From NCBI RefSeq assembly GCF_001307295.1, contig NZ_CP012701.1, positions 1 to 64,000 of the forward strand: 64,000 bases of DNA, in the 5' to 3' direction. A model generated the notes under the pieces. The model saw nothing but the letters and a program-made list of their open reading frames with translations, searched no databases and had not been told where the DNA came from. Below, in pieces: positions 43,905 to 51,460 of this stretch; the stretch's first letter is position 1, and the number at the start of each line of letters is the position of its first letter. The DNA comes from Sphingopyxis macrogoltabida. Lineage in GTDB: Bacteria; Pseudomonadota; Alphaproteobacteria; Sphingomonadales; Sphingomonadaceae. Position numbers and translations under genes: made by a program.

Positions 43905-44453
43905 ATGGCGGCAGCGATTGGGGTTCGGACCGATTACACATCGTCGGATTTACGGGGATTTGCCCGACGGTGCAGTGACCCGGATCAGGTTCGCCGGCTA
44001 CTGGCGCTGGCGTTGATCGTTGACGGCGGAAGGCGGAGCGATGCAGCCAGGTTTGCCGGTGTCACCCTGCAGATCGTGCGCGACTGGGTGTTGCGGTTCA
44101 ACGAGGGCGGTCCTGATGGCCTGGCAACACGCAAGGCACCGGGGCGAGCTTCGATCCTGAATGATGAGCAACGCGCCCGGCTGGCGGAGCAGGTCGAGGC
44201 TGGGCCGATCCCTGCTGCCCATGGCGTTGTGCGCTGGCGGCTTGCTGATCTGGCGCAATGGGTCTGGGATGAGTTCGCGCTTTCCGTGACCCGCCATACC
44301 CTGGGGCGCGAGCTTCGCGCGATGGGATATCGCAAACTCTCGGCGCGACCACGGCACCACGGGCAGAAGCCCGATGACATTGTCGATTTTAAAAAAACTT
44401 CGCCTCCCGTCTGGAGCAGATCAAACGAAAGCTCCCGAGAGGAACGCCAATAG
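43905..44453 (+). CDS. IS630-family transposase, first frame
   Basis: The first frame encodes the paired helix-turn-helix DNA-binding region (DAARFAGVTLQIVRDWVLRF near residue 46 and the winged domain to residue 150). The catalytic domain lies in the -1 frame. The switch would occur at TTTTAAAAAAAC near 44388-44399, where reading on in the -1 frame gives KKNFASRLEQIK. This is either a programmed frameshift or a disabling mutation. Confidence 0.8.
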   Translation: MAAAIGVRTDYTSSDLRGFARRCSDPDQVRRLLALALIVDGGRRSDAARFAGVTLQIVRDWVLRFNEGGPDGLATRKAPGRASILNDEQRARLAEQVEAGPIPAAHGVVRWRLADLAQWVWDEFALSVTRHTLGRELRAMGYRKLSARPRHHGQKPDDIVDFKKTSPPVWSRSNESSREERQ

Positions 44454-44965
44454 AGCTTTGGTGGCAGGACGAAGCACGCATCGGCCAGCAGACCAAGCTC
44501 ACCCGGCGTTGGGCCAGACGCGGGACCCGCCCATCAGCGCCCAAGGATCAACGACGCTCCTCTGCATGGCTGTTTGGTGCGATATGCCCCGCTGGAGGAA
44601 AGGCAGCCGGCATCGTCATGCCCAAATGCAACAGCGAGGCGATGAGCATGCATCTCGAGGAAATCGCCTTCCACATCGCGCCAGGCGCGCATGCGGTGCT
44701 GCTGCTCGATCAGGCCGGATGGCACGGCTCGGCCGAACTGGTCATACCATCCAATATCACCCTCATGCCTCTGCCGCCCAGGTGCCCGGAACTCAATCCG
44801 GTGGAGAATGTGTGGCAGTTTATGCGCGACAACTGGTTGTCGAACCGCATCTACCAATCATACGACGACATCGTCGACCACTGCTGCTTCGCATGGAACA
44901 AACTCGTCGATCAGCCATGGCGAATTATGTCGATCGGCCTACGAAGGTGGGCGCATGGGTCATGA
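44391..44965 (+). CDS. IS630-family transposase, second (catalytic) frame
   Basis: This -1 frame carries the DDE domain: LWWQDEARIGQQTKLTRRW (first D), VLLLDQAGWHGS (second D) and PPRCPELNPVENVW (E). It has no good start of its own before 44618, so it depends on frameshifting from the first frame to give a complete transposase. Confidence 0.75.
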
Positions 44966-44981
44966 TCAATGCGCATTGGTA

Positions 44982-45281
44982 TTAGGGCACTCCGATCGCA
45001 AGATCGTCCAGGATCGGGCAATCCGGCCGATCCCCGCCCGCGCAACGACGCGCGAGATCTTCGAGCGACTTACGCATGGCGCGGAGCTCGCGCTCCTTGA
45101 CTTCCATTTCCTTCGCCCGCGCGAGCGCGAGCGCCTTGACCTCACCGCGCGCACGATCGCTGTTCTGCCAGAGCGCGACGAGCTGCGCGATCTCGGCAAT
45201 GGGAAAGCCGAGATCGCGCGCGCGCCGGATGAAGCGTAGCATATGCACGTCACGGTCGTCATAGTTGCGGTAACCGGAATC
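44982..45281 (-). pseudogene. cueR: cueR, 3' part (split by a transposon)
   Basis: The frame reads DSGYRNYDDRDVHMLRFIRR and continues through the dimerisation helix to the copper-binding loop CAGGDRPDCP, with the C-x7-C spacing of CueR. It lacks the helix-turn-helix, which lies 6.07 kb away at 51348-51449. Removing the insertion and one copy of the flanking GGAATC restores a 131-residue reading frame with no change. Confidence 0.9.
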
Positions 45282-45365
45282 GGGGTTCTAGGGATTTTCC
45301 GTCCAAAAACGACAAAGTGCTCTGGAAGCCCCGCCATCTATGGCCTCTAGAGGGGTATTACTTTT
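45282..45365 (+). repeat. Left inverted repeat of the Tn3-family element (about 84 bp)
   Basis: The first 45 bp are a perfect inverted match to 49899-49943. After about 15 differing bases, a further match follows (GGCCTCTAGAGGGGTATTAC against GGCCTCCAGAGGGGTATTAC). The repeat is much longer than the usual 38 bp of Tn3 elements. Confidence 0.85.
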
Positions 45366-45422
45366 TCCATATCCCTATTTTGGCTCTGATTGGGTAAGAT
45401 TTGGCCTTTTTAGGCTAAATCC

Positions 45423-45918
45423 ATGGCATTCGATGAACGTGTTCAAATCTTGTCCGAGGCGGAACAAGAACAGTTTTATGGACCTCCCGCTTTCACCTCA
45501 GCAGACCAACGCTTCTTTTTCTCGCTGAACGATAAGGAACTGGCTATCGCTACAAGCCTACGTCACCGGGGTCAGCGCTACATGCTGGTTGTACTGCTGG
45601 GCTATTTCAAGGCCAAGCCGGCGGTGCTTCATCCCGGTTTCCACCAGATCAAGCAGGATCTCAAATACGTTTATCAAACCATTCTACCAGGGCCGGGCTG
45701 TAGACCCTTTAATCTCACGCCAAAAGAGAACGAACGGATTTACCAACGTATTTTCCAACTCTGCAACTACCAGCGCTGGAATGCCAAAGACCACGGAGCT
45801 GCGTTGAGCGCCTACTTATCCCAGCAAGCCAGAGCCTGGACGGCTCCAAGACACCTCTTCGATGCGGCCATTGAGTATTGTTCGAGACAGAAGATAGCGA
45901 TCCCTGCCTACAGCACGC
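45423..45918 (+). pseudogene. tnpA: Tn3-family transposase tnpA, 5' part (interrupted by IS256)
   Basis: The ATG at 45423 starts a Tn3-type transposase N-terminus (FDERVQILSEAEQEQFYGPP, then FFFSLNDKELAIATSLR). The frame is intact up to the 8-bp duplication CAGCACGC at 45911-45918, where IS256 is inserted. Joined to 47349-49867 it gives 1004 residues, the normal length for the family. Confidence 0.9.
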
Positions 45919-47348
45919 GGTCGCGTCCGTCAAGGTGGTGTAATTTCGGCTGTGGCCGTGGGCCATCGTCAGGCGGCTTTGGCGGTGATGTGTAGGGGCT
46001 GATTTTCCTCCTCGATCATGGGTTGGTTGAGTTCGGCCATGCCTTCGATCTGCATGTATCGGTGCTGGAGCTGCCACTCGTCGTTCTGCTCCATCAGCAC
46101 AGCCCCGACGAGGCGGATGATGCTGTCTTCGTTCGGGAAGATTCCGACGACGTCGGCGCGGCGCTTGACCTCCTTGTTGAGCCGCTCGAGCGGATTGGTT
46201 GAGTGTAACTTCGTGCGGTGCTGGGTGGGGAAGCCGGTGTAGGCGAGCACGTCGGTTTCGGCCTCGTCCATGCAGGCGCCGAGCTTGGGCCAACGGGTGC
46301 GCAACTGGTCGGCGACCTGTCGCCAGACCTGCGTTGCGCTTTTCTGATCGGGCTGCAGGAAGACCTGGCGGATCGCGGCGGCGACGACAGTGTTCTGGCC
46401 CTTGGGCACATAGGACAGGGCATTGCGCATGAAGTGCACCCGGCAGCGCTGCCAGGTGGCGCCCATGACGCGGGTGATCGCGCCCTTGAGGCCCTCGTGA
46501 GCATCGGAGATGACCAGCTTCACGCCGGTAAGACCGCGCCGAACAAGGTCCTTCAGGAAGTCGGACCAGAAGACCTCCGCTTCCGAGGGGCCGATATGCA
46601 GGCCGACGATCTCGCGCCGGCCCTCGGTGTTGACGGCCATGGCGATTATTGCGGCAACGCTGATGATCCGCCCGCCTTCGCGTACCTTGAGATAGGTGGC
46701 ATCGAGCCAGAGATACGGCCATTCGCCGGTGAGCGGGCGTTTCAGAAAGGCATGGACGCGCTCGTCAATGTCCTTGCAAAGCTTGGAGACGGTGGACTTG
46801 GAGATGCCGGTCATGCCCATGGCCTGGACGAGTTCATCGACCCGCCGGGTGCTGACCCCGCCGATCCACGCTTCCTGGATCACCGCAACCAGCGCTTTCT
46901 CGACCATCTTGCGGGGCTCAAGGAAGCCCGGAAAATAGGACCCAGCACGCAGCTTGGGGATTTTCAGGTTCAGCGTGCCTACCCGGGTATCCAGCGAACG
47001 GTCGCGATAGCCGTTGCGCCAGGTCGCGCGCTCGCTGCTGCGTTCGTGGCGACCCGCGCCGATCAGGCCATCAACGTCGGCCTCCATGATCAGCTGCAGC
47101 ACGTTCTCGGCGATGGTGCGCAAAAAATCCGGTTGGCCGCCCTTTGCAGCCAGCTCTTCGATCAGTAATCTGTCCTCGGTCATCGGGAACTCCTCTTCGT
47201 CACGGTTGAAGTGTGCAAACTCCACCATAACGATGAACCCGGTGGCCACCAGCGACGCCGCATTCCGGGGTGGGGCATGCCCCACCCCGGAATACACCAT
47301 CGCCTACACCGGAAATTACACCACGAGCGCGGACGCTAACCAGCACGC
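45911..47348 (-). mobile_element. IS256-family element (1422 bp) with 8-bp target duplication
   Basis: The element spans 45919-47340. Its ends are GGTCGCGTCCGTCAAGGTGG and, inward from the other side, GTTAGCGTCCGCGCTCGTGG, both followed by TGTAATTTC. The 8-bp direct repeat CAGCACGC (45911-45918 and 47341-47348) is the expected target duplication. It is a simple insertion that inactivates tnpA. Confidence 0.92.
45969..47183 (-). CDS. IS256-family transposase
   Basis: This 404-residue Mutator/IS256 transposase has a catalytic DDE domain with the first aspartate in LWLDATYLKVREGG, the second in LVISDAHEGLKGAI, the C/H signature CRVHFMRN, and the late glutamate in NPLERLNKEVKRR. The ATG at 47183 has a GAGGAG ribosome-binding site and is preferred to the longer frame that begins outside the expected gene. 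Confidence 0.92.
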   Translation of the reverse strand: MTEDRLLIEELAAKGGQPDFLRTIAENVLQLIMEADVDGLIGAGRHERSSERATWRNGYRDRSLDTRVGTLNLKIPKLRAGSYFPGFLEPRKMVEKALVAVIQEAWIGGVSTRRVDELVQAMGMTGISKSTVSKLCKDIDERVHAFLKRPLTGEWPYLWLDATYLKVREGGRIISVAAIIAMAVNTEGRREIVGLHIGPSEAEVFWSDFLKDLVRRGLTGVKLVISDAHEGLKGAITRVMGATWQRCRVHFMRNALSYVPKGQNTVVAAAIRQVFLQPDQKSATQVWRQVADQLRTRWPKLGACMDEAETDVLAYTGFPTQHRTKLHSTNPLERLNKEVKRRADVVGIFPNEDSIIRLVGAVLMEQNDEWQLQHRYMQIEGMAELNQPMIEEENQPLHITAKAA

Positions 47349-49867
47349 TGCAAAAGATCATCAGTCAAGTGGTGGGAGATGAACAGGAAGACATGGCCAA
47401 CCGCCTTGAGCGTGCAATGTCACAAGATCTTAAGCATGCACTGGCGGATCTCGTAAACGGCGAAGGTGCACTACCGTTCCGGCAGTTGCGACAATCGGCT
47501 CGTAACTTCACTGGAACCGAACTTGAGAAAGAGCTGGTTGTCTATCGCAACATCCAGCATTGGATGTCAGAAGTGGACCTGCTCTTGAGCCTGCTTTCAC
47601 TGTCGCAGAAAAATCAACAACACCTGGCGGAGAAAGTCGACTACTACGGCGCCAAACTGAAACGGCAAACCATAAGCAACCAACGGCTGTATTTGTTGTG
47701 CTATTTGCAAACGCGATGGCAACAAGCACTCGAACGTATTGCCGATGGTTTTGTGCATCATGTCAGGCAGACCAAACAGAAGGCAAAGGAGTACGCAAAA
47801 GAAGCGGTGTATCAGGATTGGCAAAAAGCGGCCAAAAATGTCAGCAAGGCGGCCGAAGTGCTCCATCTATTCATTGATGACGAAATTGATCTGCAACTAC
47901 CGTTTGCAACAGTAAGACAAAAAGCACTGAACCTCCTGGCCAAAAAGGATCTGGAATCGGTATGTCTCTTCTTGAACGAGCAGCGGCGATCAGTCGATGA
48001 AGCCATGTGGCAATACTACGACGAGAAAGAAAGCCTGCGTAAAGGTTTACTGCGAGAGTTATTTCGATGTCTGCGCTTTGAAGGCAGCGATGGCACTCAG
48101 CACTTAGCGACTGCCTTGGCGAAAGCACAAGGCGAAATCGACACCCTGGCCCAATTGCAAACCGCCGATACCCGGTTTCTACCGAAAAAAGTACACGAAT
48201 ACCTGCTGGATCGTGACGGTAACATCCTGTTAGATCGTTATGAGTGGTTCCTCTATCAGCAGATTCCTGATCGCCTGAATGGCCAACTAACACTGCCTGA
48301 AATCATTAAATACCGGGCGCTTGATGCTGATCTGATCGACGGGGAGCATTGGCGAAAACATAAATATACGCTGCTGCAACAGAGCCAGCTAACCGATTTG
48401 GCCAAAGAGCCTGAGAAACTGATAAAGCAGATGGCCACTGAATTGGATACCCGTTTATTCGAGGTCGGTGAATATCTTGAACAGGAAGACAACCGGAATA
48501 TCATCTTGCGCAATCCGCAGGGTAAACACTTCTGGCGCTTACCTTCGGCCAGCAAACATCATCTGGTCAACAATCCCTTCTTCCAGCAAATCCCTACAAC
48601 GGGTGTCGCGGATGTACTGCGCATGGTGGATCGTGACACCGGCTTCATAGACTGCTTCGCGCATGTGCTGGGTTCCCAATCCAGAAGCCGTTCCCATGAA
48701 TATGATCTGTTGGCAATTCTGGTCGGCAATGCAACCAATCAAGGCATTTACGGTATGGCACAGATCTCTGATCGTACCTATGATCAGCTCAGCACCATCC
48801 AGGCAAACTACCTACGTTTGGAAACCTTGAATGATGCCAACGACAACATCAATAACGCGACCGCCAAGCTGCCCATCTTCAGGCACTACAACATCCAGGA
48901 GGATGTTTTACACGCAAGTGCCGACGGCCAAAAGTTCGGAGCCCGGCGCGAGACGTTCAAAACCCGTTACTCGTCGAAATACTTCGGTACACAAAAAGGC
49001 GTTTCTGCTATGAGCCTAATCGCCAATCATACGGCCATTAATGCCAGGGTAATTGGTGCCAACGAGCATGAATCTCACTACATCTTTGATTTGTTGATGA
49101 GCAATACGTCAGACATTATTCCGGATGTGCTCTCAACCGACACCCATGGTGTGAACCATGTGAATTTCGCGTTGCTCGATCTGTTCGGATACCAGTTTGC
49201 CCCGCGCTATGCCCAGGTCGGTAAAGTGATCAATGACATGTTTGATGTCAAGGAAGACAAAGACCATAGAATACAGCTACGCTTGAAAAAGCCCATTAAC
49301 ACGCATCGAATTGCGCAGCACTGGGATACCATCCAACGGATCGCAGTATCGCTTAAACAACGGAAAACAACACAAGCCACCTTGGTGAGAAAGCTCTCGG
49401 GATACAAGCACAATCACCCGTTGCTGGAAGCCCTGACTGAATACAACCGCCTGGTGAAAGCGAATTATCTACTGTGCTACATCGATGATGCCAGTTTAAG
49501 AAACTATGTTCAGCGCGCGCTGAATCGTGGAGAGGCCTATCACCAACTGCGTAGGGCAGTGAGCAGCGTAAATGGGGATCAGTTCCGGGGCAGTTCAGAC
49601 GAAGAAATCCAGCTATGGAATGAGTGCGCTCGTCTAGTCACCAATGCCATCATCTATTTCAACTCCAGGATACTCAGTCAGCTGCTGACCAGCTTCGAAT
49701 ACCATGGAGACGCCCATAGAATAGGAATCGTCAAACAGGCCTCCCCTGTGGCTTGGCACAACATTAACCTCAAGGGGACTTACCATTTCGAATTGAGCGA
49801 AAAATTGCCAGAACTGGAGGAGCTTATGCGCTCAATCGAGGGATATTTACCTGTCAGGGAAAAGTAA
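47349..49867 (+). pseudogene. tnpA: Tn3-family transposase tnpA, 3' part
   Basis: This carries most of the transposase, including the catalytic domain with the first aspartate in DVLSTDTHGVNHVNF near the middle, the second in YIDDASL-type context, and the glutamate in the EAYHQLRRAVSSVNG region. The stop codon lies inside the right inverted repeat. The gene is broken only by IS256, so exact excision would restore it. The base composition is lower in GC than the copper genes around it. Confidence 0.9.
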
Positions 49868-49943
49868 TACCCCTCTGGAGGCCACGGCCAGAGAGGCCTC
49901 CAGAGCACTTTGTCGTTTTTGGACGGAAAATCCCTAGAACCCC
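49860..49943 (-). repeat. Internal inverted repeat (right end of the tnpA-only element)
   Basis: This is the inverted partner of 45282-45365, so 45282-49943 by itself is a compact Tn3-family element consisting of tnpA and two long terminal repeats. The base pairs directly after it (TTATC) do not match the left flank, so this end was not used for the insertion into cueR. Confidence 0.8.
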
Positions 49944-49992
49944 TTATCAGGCGCAGCAAGGGTTTTCGGCTTTTCGAGATGGAGCGGAAAGC

Positions 49993-50493
49993 GTGTCCGT
50001 TGACCGATCCTCTTGCGGACACAAGACCAAGCGACCCCATGGTCGCATGCAGATTGCCCTGCCGATAACTGGCGTTCTAGGTTCGTTCTTCAACTTGGCC
50101 AAAATCCCAGCTTCGAGCCGACAGGGCCACGATGGGCGTCCACCTGAGCGCCGCGAGATTGAAATCCATACGGCGTTTCGCGGTCTCGGCGGTCGCGATG
50201 CCTTCGAGCTTGTTACTCGCGCGACGTCAGGTAATCGTTACCATGTGGATTCCGGCTTGGAACGCACTGAACGAGGCAGTGTTCTGGCGCGGTACTATTT
50301 CGTTTTTTCTTATCGTGGACGGAGCGTGGCCCTTCAGATCAGGGAAGGTCTTGTTCGTGAGGAATTCGTCACTCTGGAGCATAAGGCCAACAGGACAAAA
50401 GATGAAGACGAGCGCTTAGAGGTTCTGAAGGCCGAAATGTCGGCAAGGCTTGTCGATGCGCCTTGCGAAGAGATTTACGACATAGTGGGTTAG
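49993..50493 (+). CDS. Unknown protein in the Tn3-family unit
   Basis: This 166-residue product is not recognised. Its second half has a protein-like alternation of strands and helices (ARYYFVFSYRGRSVALQIRE, then a charged helix KANRTKDEDERLEVLKAEMS). The GTG at 49993 is uncertain and the true start may be as late as about 50140. It lies between the internal Tn3 end and the resolvase, so it is probably a passenger. Confidence 0.4.
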   Translation: MSVDRSSCGHKTKRPHGRMQIALPITGVLGSFFNLAKIPASSRQGHDGRPPERREIEIHTAFRGLGGRDAFELVTRATSGNRYHVDSGLERTERGSVLARYYFVFSYRGRSVALQIREGLVREEFVTLEHKANRTKDEDERLEVLKAEMSARLVDAPCEEIYDIVG

Positions 50494-50573
50494 GGGATTG
50501 TGGGGCCGCTTGTCCGACCCGGTGGGTAAGATTGCTCACCGGTGAACCAGGCTGTCGTGTTGCGTAACTCCTA

Positions 50574-50640
50574 AGTTTTGCGACAATAAGTCCGATGCCG
50601 AGTTTTCTGCATTTGACTGTGTCGCAAAAGTCTGTTGCTA
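50574..50640. promoter_or_regulatory. Candidate res/operator site before the resolvase
   Basis: TTTTGCGACA near 50576 and TGTCGCAAAA near 50619 form a perfect 10-bp inverted pair about 30 bp apart. A related half-site (TGTGCGACATG) overlaps the resolvase start. Serine resolvases bind such repeated dyads next to their own gene for cointegrate resolution and autoregulation. Confidence 0.5.
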
Positions 50641-50670
50641 AAGTTGCACGTTTCGATACATATGTGCGAC

Positions 50671-51243
50671 ATGTTGATAGGCTATGCACGCGTCTCGACG
50701 GACGATCAGGATCTCTCGCTTCAGCGGGTAGCGCTCCTAGGCGTCGACTGCACACGAATCTATGAAGAGAAGATCTCTGGTGCACGCCGGGATCGGCCAG
50801 AATTGGCTCGTCTGCTCGATAACATTCGTGCCGAAGACGTGGTTGTTGTCACCAGGCTTGATCGTCTTGCGCGCTCGACCCGTGACCTACTCGAAATCGC
50901 AGAGCGATTGAATGAACGGGGAACTGGCCTGAGATCATTGGCGGAGCCGTGGGCCGACACCACTTCCCCCGCTGGCCGCATGGTGCTGACAGTGTTTGCC
51001 GGGATTGCAGAATTCGAGCGCGCGCTCATCCACCAGCGCACCAGCTCTGGGCGTGCGGCGGCAAAGGCACGCGGGGTTCGTTTTGGTAGACCTCCAAAAC
51101 TGACAGCTGATCAAATTGGTCTGGGAAGTCGGTTGGTCAGCGAAGGCACATCAGTGCGAGAGGCGGCCAAACTGCTCAAATGCCATCATGCCACGCTGTA
51201 TAGAGCCCTCGGGTTGGAGCAGGTACGAGGATCAAATGTCTGA
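50671..51243 (+). CDS. tnpR: Serine resolvase (TnpR family)
   Basis: This 190-residue protein starts with LIGYARVSTDDQDLSLQ, containing the catalytic serine near residue 9, followed by TRLDRLARSTRDL with the active-site arginines, a long E helix (GRMVLTVFAGIAEFERALI) and a C-terminal helix-turn-helix (SVREAAKLLKCHHATLYRAL). It resolves transposon cointegrates. The ATG at 50671 gives the standard N-terminus; 50662 is possible. Confidence 0.9.
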   Translation: MLIGYARVSTDDQDLSLQRVALLGVDCTRIYEEKISGARRDRPELARLLDNIRAEDVVVVTRLDRLARSTRDLLEIAERLNERGTGLRSLAEPWADTTSPAGRMVLTVFAGIAEFERALIHQRTSSGRAAAKARGVRFGRPPKLTADQIGLGSRLVSEGTSVREAAKLLKCHHATLYRALGLEQVRGSNV

Positions 51244-51309
51244 AAATCGCGCAAATTCAATGTGATACCGAATCAAAGCTGTTATTCACCCAATAATATC
51301 AATATCTTA

Positions 51310-51347
51310 CTTAGCGGCACTCTTTGCACCTTGGTCACGAGAACCCC
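51310..51347 (-). repeat. 38-bp right inverted repeat of a Tn3-family transposon
   Basis: Read inward from 51347 it starts GGGGTTCTCGTGACC and ends CCGCTAAG after 38 bp. That is the standard length and terminal motif of Tn21/Tn3-type ends. Its partner with the same internal sequence was not found in the window. It abuts the GGAATC duplication in cueR. Confidence 0.75.
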
Positions 51348-51449
51348 GGAATCGCGCCGGACGGCCTTCGGGATGAGGCCGATCGCCTCATAATGGCGGA
51401 TCATCCGCTGGCTGACCCCCGAAGCCTTCGCGGCCTGTCCTATGTTCAC
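51348..51449 (-). pseudogene. cueR: cueR, 5' part (split by a transposon)
   Basis: A GTG start at 51449 with GAGGAGAG upstream begins the MerR-type helix-turn-helix (NIGQAAKASGVSQRMIRHYE, then GLIPKAVRRDS). The frame then runs into the transposon end. The rest of the gene is at 44982-45281. It starts 11 bp after copA on the same strand, so copA and cueR formed an operon. The copper sensor is therefore inactivated. Confidence 0.9.
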
Positions 51450-51460
51450 TTGTCCTCTCC

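Larger units (their letters stand above)
43819..44979 (+). mobile_element. IS630-family element (1161 bp)
   Basis: The ends read CCAAGGCGCACTGA inward from 43819 and CCAATGCGCATTGA inward from 44979, an imperfect inverted repeat. Both ends are flanked by TA (43817-43818 and 44980-44981), the target duplication of IS630/mariner elements. It lies between a truncated membrane gene and the 3' part of cueR. Confidence 0.85.
45276..51353. mobile_element. Tn3-family unit inserted in cueR, flanked by GGAATC
   Basis: The unit 45282-51347 is flanked by direct copies of GGAATC (45276-45281 and 51348-51353), consistent with the 5-bp duplication of Tn3 elements plus one matching base. It contains a tnpA interrupted by IS256, an unknown gene and a resolvase. 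The left end begins GGGGTTCTAGGG and the right end, read inward, GGGGTTCTCGTG; they share only the terminal GGGGTTCT. An internal end identical to the left one lies at 49943. Confidence 0.8.

Noticed and set aside
46218..47168. 316-codon plus-strand frame within IS256
   Set aside because: It is antisense to the IS256 transposase, which has the full DDE signature and a good ribosome-binding site.
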